From: Helicoverpa zea
Taxonomy: Eukaryota; Arthropoda; Insecta; Lepidoptera; Noctuidae
NCBI RefSeq assembly: GCF_022581195.2
Contig: NC_061471.1
Coordinates: 6,262,001 to 6,326,000 of the forward strand
Direction: 5' to 3'
Length of the DNA: 64,000 nucleotides
Shown: positions 13,601 through 28,600 of the stretch, one piece after another
How positions within the stretch are numbered: the stretch's first letter is position 1
How the letters are laid out: each line of letters starts with the position of its first letter
Position numbers and translations under genes: made by a program
Notes under the pieces: generated by a model
What the model saw: the letters and a program-made list of their open reading frames with translations, nothing else
The model's database searches: none
What the model was told of the DNA's origin: nothing

Positions 13601-16600
13601 ATAAACGAATTGAAAGAAGATGCCTCGTTTACTTCATTATGTACAGTGCCAGTAAAGAGACATGTGTCAATTCACACTTATACGTTTGATTGATTATCTA
13701 CGGAGTCCTGCCGTAATGTATGGTGCTTCGTTTAAGCGTTCCACTGGCCTATATACTCGTACCTTTATACAAAAAATTTTGAAAGCATGTTAAGCGCATA
13801 GGTTGCCCACCTTTTTATCTCCGTCGTATGAACTAGTACGAAATCAAAAATCTACTGGCGCGTTAGAACAGAAATAAACACTGCTTTTCAATCAGGTTTA
13901 GCCAACTATAAAAACAATATTCGATAAAGTCGAAATACTTAACTTAATTTAAAAATAGGCTCAACCTAAATAAAGTAGAATAAGTTAATTGAGTGATGGC
14001 TTTTTAATATTTTGACTTGGTACGACTTTATTACTTTTGTTATAAATTATATAAGTGCTTCATCATAATCATTTAAGCATTAAAACCAGATAGAAAAATA
14101 CTTAGATTAATGTTTAGATATAAATCAGAAACTTCTGTTTACATTCGATTACTCTTGTGTACTCAGATATTGTTATTGCAAGTCTTAGCAAAACTTACTT
14201 TGATTATTAAAGTTCGAAATATAAACTTTGAGTAAGATTCACACAACAGGCTTTATGGTAGTAGTATCAACAGTTTCTGTAACAAAACTTATAATATGAT
14301 TCGGAGCAAAACCTTCTTATCTAAATCGCAACTAATCCTTGGAGCGCTTAATGTTTCGAGACGGAATTATGCATAGCCCTTGGGATTAGCGGCTTGTCAT
14401 CCCGTGTCGGCCTAAAACGACTCAGCTAGATCATTTTCATGGTACAATGTGAGGACAAATAGCTAGTCTCCTAAAATGGCTGTACTTTACAAATATTACA
14501 ACTGAAATTCTAGGAAACTCAAAATTAGTTAAAACTAGCTAAGCACGGAAATCTAGGTGCACTAATTGACCACTACTCACGACAAAGAAGTTCACATTCA
14601 TCCAGGAGTTTATGCGGTATTGATATATTAATATCAGAACCTAATTATGCAATTCTACAGCTAATTTGGTATATGTATGTATCATATTACTCACGTCCTA
14701 TTTCGCATAACAATACCTTCTAGATACGCAGATTATCTTACCAACTTACCAGTACTAGGAAACTCATTACAAGTTCAGTCTTAATTTAGCCTCCCAGAAA
14801 TAACGCTTAGCAATTTTCCTTGTAATCATTGTTTACCTCAATACCTTGATTCGACGGCTGGTACGTCTCACAGTGCCTTCGGCGGAGGCCCGACAAGAAG
14901 TTGAGGAACAAGTAAGTTTGGGAGTAAGTGGCGTGGAATGATCAATAGCGCTGGGTCGGCCGGCCGCCGCGATAACATAATTACTGACGGAGCCTCGCCC
15001 TACGACAGACGCCTTAACATTGTTTCAGGCCCATAATCTATTGGCCTTTTTATGGGCTATTTTTCTTTTGTGGAGTGAATTTAGAAGGGATAGTAAAAGA
15101 GTTGTTTATCTGTATCGAAGTTGTTCTCTTTTCCTGTTCGAACGGAAAAGTTTTTGTGTATTTGTTCTTTGACCTTTGAAGTAGCAATAAGGTCGAGCTA
15201 TTTAGAAAAATATGTTCACTGAGGGTTTTTGGCCGCTCTCACTTTATCTGACCTTAGCAAAGTCATTGTAAATACAAATTGATGGTAAAATATGGACAGT
15301 TTAATTTTCATTCCCTACTAGCATCCTGCTAAAATATGTTTCTCCAACTTTGTATTTCACAAAGATATTCGACTCGTTCGCTTTGAATTCATAAAAGAGT
15401 TCCGTAAAATATTCCCCAATCATAGTCAAAAGCGCATTGTTACTGCTCATAACGAAAATACTCGTATTCCAAGAGATAGCTCTCAACAACTTCGCGACTT
15501 GCATTTCATGCTGCGTTATGATGCATTTTTAACCTTTATAGCTACAGTGCATGTCGCGTAACATTTATTTACGACTTGGGGTTGGTAGGTAGGGATGTAA
15601 AACGCACGTGGAACTCGCTTTGGCTAAAGTTGGTGAAGTTTGTTCCCACGTGTGTGGAATTGTGATGGGTTGACCCGCTGAGGACGATGCCCGCGGGACT
15701 GTATGATATATTATGTGTGACGGTACCAAACGGTGTATAGAGGATTGTGAAACAGACTGCTGTATCTTTGCAATTTAAATTATATGAAAACAATGATCTC
15801 TACGAACTTAGCTCTTGCTGTCAGATTTACCTGTATACTGTGTATGGAAAAATTTACCTGTTACCTACTTATAATCTTTCTGTTGATATTAATTTGAGCG
15901 CAGCTTTGAAGCGGTAATCAAATGAAAATGCATAATCTCTTTTATAACAGTTTGATATTTTTTGACAGCAGGTATTTACATCAACGATTTGACCTCTACT
16001 CTAAACTATATATAACCTCAATTTTTTCCTTCAAAAAACGAAAAACAAGCAAACAAACACACATTTAAGTTAACTTACTTCAGCAGTGCAGTCGCTGAGC
16101 GTGCTCCAGTTATTAATAACTGGTCATGAAAAGTAATAGGACGATCAAGAAATATGTCCTCAAGCCATTCTCGGAGGCGCACTGGCAGTCCTCCAAAGTT
16201 CGTGGCACAACTTGCCTCGGTATATGATAAGATCTACTGGCTACAGTTTCGCGTGTTAAGTTTTTTTTTTCTAAGAAGTGTTACATACGTATACGTGCAA
16301 TTATAGGCACCTTTTTGAATATGTGCATAGAATATGTTAAAGGACGATGGGCGTTTTGGTACCCTGTCCAACAGTGTTGATTCTAGTACCATTGCGTAGG
16401 TCTTGGCAAGCCAAAAAATGTTTACTATGACGACTAGTCCCAATTCCTTGTCCATTTCGCGTGACATCGACTAATAGAATGTATAATGTTCATAAATCAT
16501 CAACGTAGATGTAGTTCTTAAATCCAACTGTATTGAATAAAAACTGGTAAAGTAACAAAAAAACAAGAATTTGGCCTTCTTAGAATGTTTGCCTGCCCAC

Positions 16601-19600
16601 TGCTTTAAAAAAAGTCTGTGTGCAAACCTTTGCAGTTCACGCAGAATATAGCTTATGTATTTGATGAAAGTCTTTCAGTATTTACAATCAATTAATGTTT
16701 AATGATTATCGTGTTTAAATAACAGGTTTTTTTTATTTCATATAATGTGTAGGTACATGGAAGCCAGTATGTTTAAAGATAGTATGTAACTAAAATGATT
16801 AGTTGTGTTTTCAGAAATGTTTTGAACTGTTGTCAAATCAGATGACGATTGTGTTTCCGTAGTATGACTCCATAGACTATTACAACCTTTAGATTATAAT
16901 AGAGTGTATCTCAAACAATTTAAGATGTCTATTAACTGAGTTTAAAATTATTATACTGACGACATATGCCTCTTAATGAATTTGCATATATGGATGACAT
17001 ACTTGTTTCTATGTCGATTTAATTTTTGTCGTTACTCGGATCGGACAGCTAATTGAGGCAAGCCCCATAGTTTTTATTATTGTTCACGTAAATACCTTTC
17101 TAATGATATATCATACGTTACTGTTGGAGCGGGTACCAAATCCCATACAAAGTGCCCATTGTCCTTTTGACAGGCTTTGGCTTTTGCAAGATTGTTATGT
17201 GAAAGTCAAATATTTTCAATTAGCACTTATAAATCTCAAGAATATAAAAAAGGTTGATTCTAGTAACCAATAATAAAAAAAAATCTGAATATGGTGAAAA
17301 ACGGAACGGAAAAATAAATTACCATCCAAGTTACTCTTTTAGGAATATTTTTACCATGGAAATACGTGCGATTCTTTAATATTTACCAAAAAAAGCAACA
17401 ACTTAGACATCGACTTCAAAATACATTGGTTTCTATTCGTAGTCCGCAAATAATATCTTTACTCTAATCCGACATTACTTACAATAAAAATAACTCTAAC
17501 ACCACATTTTGGCAATCATCAACATGACTGTTCATACCTTACCCTTTTGGCATACTTCCAAACTTTTCCTTTACCATTGCACTTTTCTAGAACTTTCCTA
17601 AAATGTTCCTGCTATTTGTCGACAGGTCGTCCAGCGCCTACAGTGATGTGGCTGATAGATGGCACTCCGGCGCCGCAGTATGTTGGAGAGAAAACTGACA
17701 CACACGTGGTGGTGAACCGGTTAGAACTGCCTCACGTGAGAAGAACACATCTCAACACCACGTTTCGGTGTCGAGCGTCAAATACGAACCTCGTTAGTCC
17801 TCAAGAGAAGACTGTTAGACTAGAGATGAATTGTGAGTTGTTATACCTTTTTTGTAACTATTTTTAACTTGTAATCTTAACAATGTGCGTACTTGTGTAA
17901 TGAAGGGAATAGAAGTCTTTTTACAGACGCGATTAGTGAGGAAAGAATTTTAAAGAGCGTAACCCTCTGAAGAACTATAAATTATAAGTTACGGAATACA
18001 AATAACTTCACCAAAATCAGAAGGTATAAACAGTCCAATATCTTTTGAAATAATATTAATGTCAAGCTTCACAAACGTTGACAGCTTTAATATAAGCTCG
18101 TCGCCACAAACTTGCATGTAGATATGAAATATTACGGCCTGAATAGTGAACACGAACCTACTTGCAGTCATATAGTGAGAATCAACGGCGACCACAATTT
18201 ATAAAGTTATGACGTACTGTGGTCAACACATCGGCCACAGACCATTAAAATTTTACATACCTTGCTTTATGTTGCAAGAGCTGGGCGTATTTTTTTTACT
18301 TTTTAATGCGATAACGCTCGCTGAGGGCAGGTCTTGCATGTGATTAATGCTGTATATTGTGTCAATTTGTATACTGTTGTTAAAATGTATAGGGTTCAAT
18401 CAGAACGTGAACTTCTAGTGTTAAAAGTAGGTAGATATTGCTATGGTCAACCACAAACTTCATTAATTACAAAAACTGAAAAAGTTGAAATTGTTATACA
18501 AATATAAAAATATATTTTACTGTAAAACGGTTTGCTGGAAATCGGCAACAAGTAGTAATTATACTCGATTTGAATTGAGAGTTCAAATTACACTTCCGTG
18601 AACACAAATTACTGTGCGATTTAAACATTTCTGTTTATTATTTCAGCACGAATTGCAAAGAAACTTGTAGCATTAACAATTCACTTAATGAATCTTTCAA
18701 AGCTTTGAAAAAAAGTCCGAATAAATTAGAGCATTAAAATATTTTAATGTAAACTTGTACTTTATAAATTACGGTGACATTTTACCCTGGGTACAGCTCT
18801 AAATTTTAAACTGTGTCACAAAATTCTGAAAATGTATCCGAACATAGTCCCGGAGCAACAACGCGGGTTTGAAGTTTTTATTTTTATTTGTAACTGTGAA
18901 TAATTTGCACAGTGCGACCGACGCTGGTGGAGATATTAAACAAGCCAGCTACGTTATCATCGGAACGTTACGTCACACTGACGTGCATGTCGGAGGGTAG
19001 CCGGCCACCGGCGCAGCTCACCTGGTACAAGGATAACAGAATATTTAAAAGAGGAAAGGTAAGCATTTTATGAGAGCGTGATTTTTTTTTTTTCGTTTTT
19101 ATGTCAGCCTTGCCGTTAATGTGGCATGTTTATCTGCACCGTTCGGAGAGTTGGTATGGTATCGTGATGCCTACTTTTTACTTTGATTTCCTGGTCAAGG
19201 AGCAATTTAAAGAGGGTGCGTTTAGCTTGCGTTCAAGCCCATGTCATTTTACAGCTCCTTTAAGGTCTATAAGAAGTATTTCCTATAATGTTTCTCCTGT
19301 CTACTAAATGAGCTCTACTGATAAACAAATTGTTCCTAGATAATAGAATCCATGAACGAGACGTGGGTTCGGAGTCAGGTGCAGTTCATGCCGTTGCCAG
19401 AAGACGATGGCGTGCAGCTCAAGTGTCAAGCCGACAACAACGCACTGCCTGGACAGAGTCTTGAAGACTCCTTCAAATTGGATGTTGTGTGTAAGTATGA
19501 GTTTGAAGTTATGTGTGTAGTATTTTGCAGGTAGACTGCCTCGTTGATCTAGCGGTCGCAAGCGCAGCTGCTTTGTTGAGGTCTCGGGTTCGATTCTCGG

Positions 19601-22600
19601 GTCGGGCCGAAGTCGCTTTGTGGGTTTTCTTAAACTTTCACAAAGCACCCCTTAGTCTGGAAGTTGGTGATTGATTCACCCGTGCATCGGAGAGCACGTA
19701 AATGTCGGTCCTGCGCCTGATCTCTTTCCGGTCGTGTTGGATTGCCGTCTCTTGGGGTTATGAGAGTGAAGGAATAGGCAGTGCACCTGTGTCTGCACAA
19801 ATGCTCGTGCACTATAATATGTCCTGCACAGCTGGCTGATCTCCTTAAATGAGAACAGCCACCGTGGCCGCAATACTACGGAAGTTAGTAAATGCTATAG
19901 CTTGTCATTGTCAACAGTGACTATCCTATGGTACCACGCGGGTGTGCGGGGGCGTGACTGTCTATACGTTACATAGGTTTGAGTGAAAAGTCCTACAAAA
20001 AGGGGAAATCAAAAGTTTTGTATTCCAATAACACATATTTTCTGTGTAACATAATATGTTACATCAAACAAAAACAAAGATATTTCGTATTTATGTTCCA
20101 CTATTTCCCTGTATCGTAATATAACGTCCTTAGGTAATACACGCGGCTGATGGAGGGATTTCATAGCAAATGACACATTTTCCTGTCCATTCTCGTTCCA
20201 CTCGCGTTTTGCCACGAAGAGCCTTTAATCCGCCTCTGTCCTATGTGATACGCATTTTCCTAACGTATTTTCATAAATCAGTTACATTAATTTGTAATTC
20301 CGTTTACTTTTCAAGGCTTTTTTGATGAACATACAAAAATAATAACTTCTCAACTTTTTTATCAATACTTTTCCAATAAAAAGTTGCTCTAAGTATATGA
20401 AGCTGAATCTGATAAAAACTTTTACTGAAATGTTGTTAAAATACCAATCTCTATGAAAATAATGTCGTTTCTGTGAAAAATCTTCGCAGAGCCCAAGTTT
20501 TTGATAGTGCCTTCCTTTTATTCGCGAGTGTTCAGCCAAGTTTTTATTTGTTTCAAGATGCCTTTTATTTCAGCGTTGAACGTTGTGAAGTTCACATACA
20601 GTGCACGAACTTTGTGAATTTTACTATGAGGGTCTATTCTGTAAGATGAGGGAGCACAAACAGTTAAAACAAATACGAAGCTTATGTCTTAAGATGTGGA
20701 TGTGTCGTAATTGTTTGTACAAATCAACAATTCCATCTCCGTGCGACGACACAATTAGCGGAACTTCTTAATTCGTTAAGACCCCTTCCTTAAACGAATA
20801 TTGCTGCAAAATAAGCAATAAAGGAGCTCGGGCTTAACCAGTTTGCACATCTCCAACATCATTACGCTTAATTATTATTGCTACTTAAGCATTCGCTCTG
20901 CATGTATGACACACTGCCGTCAAACGTGAAGCCACCATACAACGCCCTTCTCTCAGAACAAGATTTTATAATCAAATTATAAGTAGGTATATTCTTTTCT
21001 GTGGTACATAAATAAGTCTGACGTCAAAGAGAAATCGTTTGGCCATTGTTTGACTTCAAAAGTTTACCTGAACCGAAGTTGGACGCTTTGAAATTAGGGC
21101 CAATTCCGTGAATTATAATTGGTTTGTTAATTGTACAGTTTTATAAACTTGAATTATGCCAATTAATTTGTTATATTATTATAAATGCTTTTTCTAGGAG
21201 GCCGTGTGTCAGTATTTTGTAACAATAGGATTGGCGTGAGTCAGCCGAAAACCCAAAAAGCTCTCGCGTTCTCTCGTGTTGTTTGGGAACCAGCTGTGCA
21301 CAGTTACAGCGAATACTCGCAATACCATGTCTTAATTAAAATACTTGTAATTGAAACATGCCTTTCTAGATCTCAAGTTAAATTTTACCTACCAGCGAAA
21401 AAACACGAAACACGTTTTATCGGAAAATGTCGGAGATTTTGCGAAAAGAAATTCTGATGTAAAAATATTTTTAAAATTTGTAACCTAAGCCCCACTGTAA
21501 AAGATTTAAGTAAAGCTAAGCACTTCATTTAAATAAAGTTATTACTAACAACATTTCTAGAAATAACACTTTAATGATCGGACTTATATTTTTATCCTTT
21601 TAAATCTAAATGTCAGCCCTTAATCTCAGATTTTATAATAGAGCTATAAACCAAAGTAATGAATAGAAATCTCGGTACTAATCCCGGCTTACAAATCTTT
21701 AGGAAAAGCGACGCTATTTGGAAAAACAGGTTCCATTTTACTAATGTAGGTATGTTAAAAAAGATTTATAATGGCAAAGAAAGTTAAACGTATTCGTGTA
21801 ACGGTTGTACATCCTTAATGTAATGTGCTTATCTTGGTACTTATCTGACGTGTCGGTTACCGTAAGCCGGCGTGACACAACACGCCCGCGGCGCGGCCCG
21901 CCGGGGCGAGGCGATGCGTCCCCCGCGGAACTTTGCTCACTGACAGTTTATCCTGCGCTACCAACTTGTTGGGAACTAATTCCGTCTAATTTAGTCTGCG
22001 GCAGGCGGACTCACAGACGCACGGCTTACCCGATGCCGTCGACTCCACGGTGACACCTTCCTGTCTGAAGGATTAATTTCGGCTTTGTCTGCCTTGCCTC
22101 TGCTTACAGTATGACATGCCGTGTTTAGCCGCTACATCGCCGTAACAGCGCTCAGCTTGTCCTTGTGGTGCTCCTCTGCCGAGCTATTAGACAAGCAATT
22201 TCATCGCAGAGGATTATGAATTGATGAGGGTTGTAATACCTCCCAACACTAAATAATTTACCGTACTATCTGTTTCAGGAGCTATGAGTGGTTTCAGTTC
22301 TCAAAGCTCAGCTCGTGCCCGAATCATAAATGTTATTGAATTAGCAACTCTAATTAGCAACAGCCCGAAATATATCTATTTAAACGTCCCCCAGCGCGTA
22401 ATTTAGTCAACTCATTTAACACGTAACAGGCCCTGTCAACATTTCGGAACAAACAACCTATCTAACAATATTAAAAGCTTGTATGCGCCAACATGAGAAA
22501 CTCAGTAAAATGTAATTAAAACCTTGTTAGCGCCGGCGAGCACACAACATCAACACTTAACATCCGCTGAGGACTCGCCAAAAACTAATTCGGACTAGCG

Positions 22601-25600
22601 GGAACGACCAACCCCGCCCTGCCGCCGGATCCGGATCGCAAAACGCTCTAAGGGATTAAGCCGGCTTTACATAGCCACTGCGTTTACATTCTAATAGCAG
22701 AGCATAACTCGACAACTTATTTGTGCGTGAATGGGTCATCCAATACGGCAATTGTACCTTCAGTAAAATTCCGCGTACAAAACGCGGTCGTAATTTTTTC
22801 TTCGCTCCCGCTGACCATCCCATCAGTCAATCAAAGCATCTAATTCCTTAACGGGTCGGTCGATTTATGAAAGCCAGGAAACGTGCTGACTCTATTACGA
22901 CAGAGGAAATTAATTTCCAAATATAAATAAATTCTATTTACTTCTGCTCGGCGAACCGTAACGCATTTAGAGCGGAGAGAATTTCGCCGCTCACGGCGTG
23001 AATCGTTTTGGCAACAATTTAAACGGAGGAATCGTAAATGTTTATTTGGAGAACGGGCGTTTCCTTCAGCCGCGGGGCGACGTCGTTATAGGTCTTTAAT
23101 GGCCAATAAAGTGTCAACGCCCGCTCCTTGCCGCAGATAAGTGTTCACCTGAAGTAACAGCTTCCCAGCCGTGGACAGCTCGGAAATGGACCAACAATAA
23201 CAACAAACCTTTGTCTTGGACCATAATAAAAATAGAATCGTTGTAAAAACAGAGTTCACCAGGCGAGCTCAAAGATCTGATGTTATTCTTTTAAACGTAA
23301 CTTTTCTAAATAAAACCTTTGTCGTGCCTTTGGCTTTGTTAATTGGAAGGAAAAATTATTTGTAAAGACTTTTTAAAAACACTTCACTGTTGAAATGTAT
23401 GGGTAAACAAATTTTTTTTTTCCCGTTGGCCTTGATTCCGACTAAGAAAACATAGGCTTTTGTTGACAGTAGGATATAAGGTTTGCATATTTGAAACTAC
23501 TCTGGGCGAGTACGGTCAAAACCGCGATTACTGAGTAGACCGCAGATCGTTTGCCACAACAATCACAACACGATTTAATACTTATCTGCTCCGTCTATGT
23601 TGATTGTTTTTGATATCACTGTCTAGTGTATGTTTTAAAGTTTAATATTAAATTATGTAATGCCGATTTGTTACCCGATTTAAGCGGTGACATCCGCGTC
23701 CCAAAACTACTTTTTCGTGCCCGGATAAAAAGTGGCCTATGTCCTTTCTCAGACTCTCCACTTAACGAATAGTTCTGAGGCCAGCAAGTTCAATAGCAGA
23801 ACACATAATATTATTATGGATATTGTCATAGACCTAAGGTATGGGTACTTATCTGCCTCAAAAAGAAGATCTTCCCGAGGTGCCCAACCATGATCTATTC
23901 GGAATTGGCTTTTGTTTATGGACCCTAATCATACAACTTACCAATAAATTGTAATTAAATATTTGTATTTAACCATTTGTATTTTATTTCCAACAGATCC
24001 TCCTGTGGTCTCCCTATCACTGGGCAGCACCCTCAATCCTCACGACATCAAGGAAGGGGATGACGTGTACTTCGAGTGTTCAGTGCGCGCCAACCCTAGG
24101 GAGCATCGCATATCGTGGTATCATAACGTAAGTATTATATTATTCAAACCCTTTCTCTCACGTTCTTAGTGAGTATAAAGATGATAAACTGGAACGTAAT
24201 ATAGTAATAACTATGTGAAAAGTAGTAGTTTAATTCTGTTGTATTTTTTATACATGAGTGAGTTCTGCAAACAAGTTCAAGTCAAACATGTATTTCAAAA
24301 ATACTTAGGTAATACAGGGTCTTATGACAATTTAAATAAAACAACATAGCTGAAATGAAAAAATACTGTTTAGAGTCAATTAATTTTGAAATTCCGAAGT
24401 TAGTGATTTGACACTTCATGTATCCAAGGTAGTGTTTTTTTATTACACTTTTTTAAGTATCGTGAAGTCTACATATAGCAGCCACCTTTGGACCTTTGCA
24501 CGTCAACAAATGCGCATGAAACTGAAATGGCTATCTTCAGTAATACAAAGTTAATTGGCATCAACTGTACATAACAAAGAACACGTGTATGTATATTATA
24601 TCCAGCTTCTATTTACCTGCAGGCAACTAATGTGTATCGTGTGCGTGAATTAGTGATAGAAATACGTAACTAATACGCCCCAGGAGGACGATTCGTCTTT
24701 CTTTTGTGCTCTCTGGCCCTTTATGATACACTACTTAGAAACTTGTTATTATCTAAACTTCTAAACTAGTATCATAACATATTATAAGGGTAACATATAC
24801 ATGAGTTTGTTTGTTTACATATGATTGAAGGATTTCAATTCACTATTTGCAAAGTTCCTCTTTGTAATAGGTTGCAGGGTCGTAATTATGTTATGTATTA
24901 TATTATTTATTAATTAATAAATAAAACAAACATATAAAAATAATAACTGCGAACAACATAATGAGAAGGGCTTTCATTCATTAAGTACCAATGGCTAATT
25001 AGCTATAATTATAATGAATGAATTGAGGGTAAATAAAATAATTAATTATGCCAGCTGTACAACCACTGGCCAAGTTTTAACATCGTTATTGAACCACACC
25101 CTAATAGCACTTATATTACTTCTAGTTTCCACCAACGTTTTTACCCGTGACCAATGAAAACCACCCCGCATACTCTGTTGTCTGTTTACAAGTAGCCTGC
25201 GCTGAAAAAGCGGCAGTCTAACACTGAAACAATTTTAGAAAATCGGTCCAGTAGTTCCTGAATTAGCGCGTTCGAACAAAGAAACTCTTTTTAATAAGCT
25301 TTATAATATTTGTACAGATTGAAACACATAGAAAGGAATTAAGGACGATAAATACTAGCCATTATTTTCAATGCCAATCAAATTAAACAGAAAAGGTGAC
25401 AGCAAATTCATACACTCTTAAACTCTAACAAGATAACGACCGTCGAAGATATTATAGAACTTAATAACAAAGTTCCAATTGATTGATACGCCATAGATAC
25501 TAGTTAACACAATAAAGGTTGTGATGAATTAGATTGCCGTGGCCGGTCGACAGGGTTGATGAATTGCTGGCTGCTTGAAGACCTGTTCATTATCGGACCT

Positions 25601-28600
25601 CTATAGATTATATCATCACCCTCGTCTAGTGACGGACTTTCTGTCTGATGGGTGACGATTTATGTGGATAACTTAATTATAATTTAAATATAGATAACTA
25701 CGAGTATATAAGTCACGTTACATTAGTCGCTTCTTATAAAGCACTGGTACTCAGCTGAATCCGGTTAGACTGGAAGCCGACCCCAACATAGTTGAGAACA
25801 GGGCTCGGAGGATGATGATGATGATGATGAACTACATAAGTCACGTATTATGAAGCCAGATCTTAAGAAATTGGAAATAAATATCAACTTCTCAATTTTA
25901 TGAAACGGTTTCAAGATATTATTTAGATTTTTAATAATTTACTTGTGGTGGCTGATAATTGTAGCCGGTAGTTGAATTATTGCCTTAACTGGGAGCTTAA
26001 GGAATAGGTCATCAAACGACCCATCGCCATCGTGGCTTCTACCTAACCGTAACTAACTTATTAGAGAAACCCATTTTTAACAAAATATCAACTCAAAAAC
26101 AAAAGAAGCATACAATATATAAATTAAACGTTCTATAAGCACTTACATGCTAATTCAGAACTATAATCATAAAACATAGGCGGTACACACAAAACAAAAT
26201 GTACCAGTCAGCATATAATCTAAATTACATTTGAATAACTTGAGTGTAATCACAACATAAGTTCGTGACCTTTATCAGGCCACATGAAAGCGCCCACGCA
26301 AACTTTCAGTTTATTGCCTCAAACATCGATTCCTTCATTTATGTAGGGTATTATAAAGAGTATTAGGATGAGATGTGGGCCGAACTTATATGTGTATTAT
26401 TCTTGTAAGTTAATGCAGGTTATTTAAGTATTTTTTGGTATTATATTAGGATATTTAAGTATTTATTAGGATGAGATGTGGGCCGAACTTATACGTGTAT
26501 TATCATTTTAAGTTAATCTAGTTTGTTTTAGTATTTTTTTCACCGTGATTGACCTATGCTCTTCTTTCTTTCTCGAACCTATTAGTAGCATATAACCAAT
26601 CGATATGATTCTTTGTACTCGCAGCTTTAAATCTTAAAAAAACCTTGAAAGCCTAAACTTATTAAATAAACACAGTCCAGACAATACCATATCGTTTACA
26701 CGTTCATTTATAGGTATAACATCAGTTACATAATACATTTCTCTATATGTATACCCAAAGCACAGAATAAATACAACTTGAGTACAAATACCACTTACAC
26801 GAGTAAGTTCTAGTTCTGTCTCTAGTAATGTTTAGCACGACACAGCTTAATAGAAAATAGTGTTGCCAACAGCGTTTACTTAGATTCTATTGACTTTTAT
26901 CGATATCGATAGCCAAGCCTGTTTATACTGGTCGGCTCTATTTGAACTAGTTTTAACCGTATTTGAATTCGCTGCTTTTACTAAGTCCAATATTAATGTG
27001 CTTATATTGTTTAATTTATATAAATACAAAGTTTAGAGTTTGTCCTAGTTTAAGTTTTATCATTATTCAGCGCTTCAAACAAATTCATTATTTAGTTACA
27101 GATTTTTTGCATTTTTCTACTAAATACTAAAATTCGATCCGGTTTTGTATTGTTAAATAGCGAATAGTTGAACACATGCCTGCATTTATTTGTAAACAGT
27201 TTGAAACATTGTTCAAATACTTTAAATATTAAACTGTAGCTAGATAATATAAGCACTTTTAATTTACATAGTTATCATGATAAACTAGTAATGAATTATC
27301 TATCTATTTTATCTGCCAATTGATTTCATACTTAATAGATAGCTTACTCATAAAAATCAGCATAGCCATAACGTGGCAATGCGGCCATATAATATATTAG
27401 CAGGTACATATATGTAATAATCCGGTATAATATTAGTACATTACATATGGTGTGTGGAAAGTTCATAAGGTGAAGTGTAGGTACCTATATCAAAATTATG
27501 TCATAAAATCTAACCTTGTTTCTAAATGCAATTTCTTTGTCTCAATGTCCAGGACAAGTTGGTGCTCCACAACGTGATATCAGGGATCATCGTGAGCACC
27601 AAGTCCCTGGTGCTGCAGAAGGTGACGAGGGACCACGGAGGAGACTACTCCTGCAGAGCTACCAACGCGCTCGGGGAAACTGCCAGCCAGTCTACGCAAC
27701 TTAGTATACAGTGTGAGTTTATTTTATTTCAATAAGTAGACTCCTATATTTTCCTAAAAACACACGTTATATTTTATTTTTGTGTTGGAGAACAATTACC
27801 ATAGACCTGTTTATTTACAATCTGATACTGTTTATCTTTAACGTGTGTCAAAAAGGTTCTGTAAAAATTCTTAATGGGCATATAAACTATATTGATGCTT
27901 TATATACTGAGACACATCCTGTATTCTTTTTTAGTTCACTAAACACTTCGTGTCAAAAGCACAACCGATTTATAAAATGTGTCTTTTTATGGATCGCCTA
28001 ACTTATTTACAAATGCTCTTGACGACAGTATCGAAATACTAAAAGTAAAGTTCCCAAAGTTGCCAGCGAACATATTTATCAACCACTACAAAGTAGATCA
28101 CAGTCCATAAATAACACTCTAAAATAAAGTCCACGAATGACAAAAAATAGACTGGCCTCAAAAGTAAAGCACGCCAATAAGTAAATTGTTACATAGATGA
28201 GTTCTCGCTAGAATCGCCGAGTCCTTTGTTTTACAATGAACAGAATGCTAGCAAATTACGTTTCATTTCGCCGGAGGGTTTTCGCTGTCCACTGCCTACT
28301 GTATCAATCATTCTCAGAATGATCTTAACGTAGATTTGTTACAGTCAACACGGAGCTACAACAAAATATATTGAATAATTCCATTTACTGATAAACATGG
28401 CCGATAAATTACAATAAAGAGCTTAGAACGCCACGTCTCACAGCCCGCACTGATGTATGCAATGTGCCGCCAGAATAATGCCAGGATAATGAGTTCTCCG
28501 TATATTTGCACAATATGGGTAATTTTTGTGCAAACACGAGCCGTATCAAGTAAAATAAAATTGTGTAATATTCATGAATAGGCGCTAATTACATTATGAA

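Larger units (their letters stand above)
24128..27552 (+). other. Intron between exons 5 and 6
   Basis: AT-rich. It contains an RTE-like fragment at about 25195-25315 (AAAATCGGTCCAGTAGTTCC), a retroposon at 25719-25835 and a diverged direct duplication near 26362-26535. Otherwise nothing is recognised. Confidence 0.6.

Noticed and set aside
19587..19596. B box GGTTCGATTC as part of a tRNA gene
   Set aside because: The acceptor and anticodon stems do not form a proper tRNA, and a SINE body follows that recurs at 35.7 and 44.4 kb.
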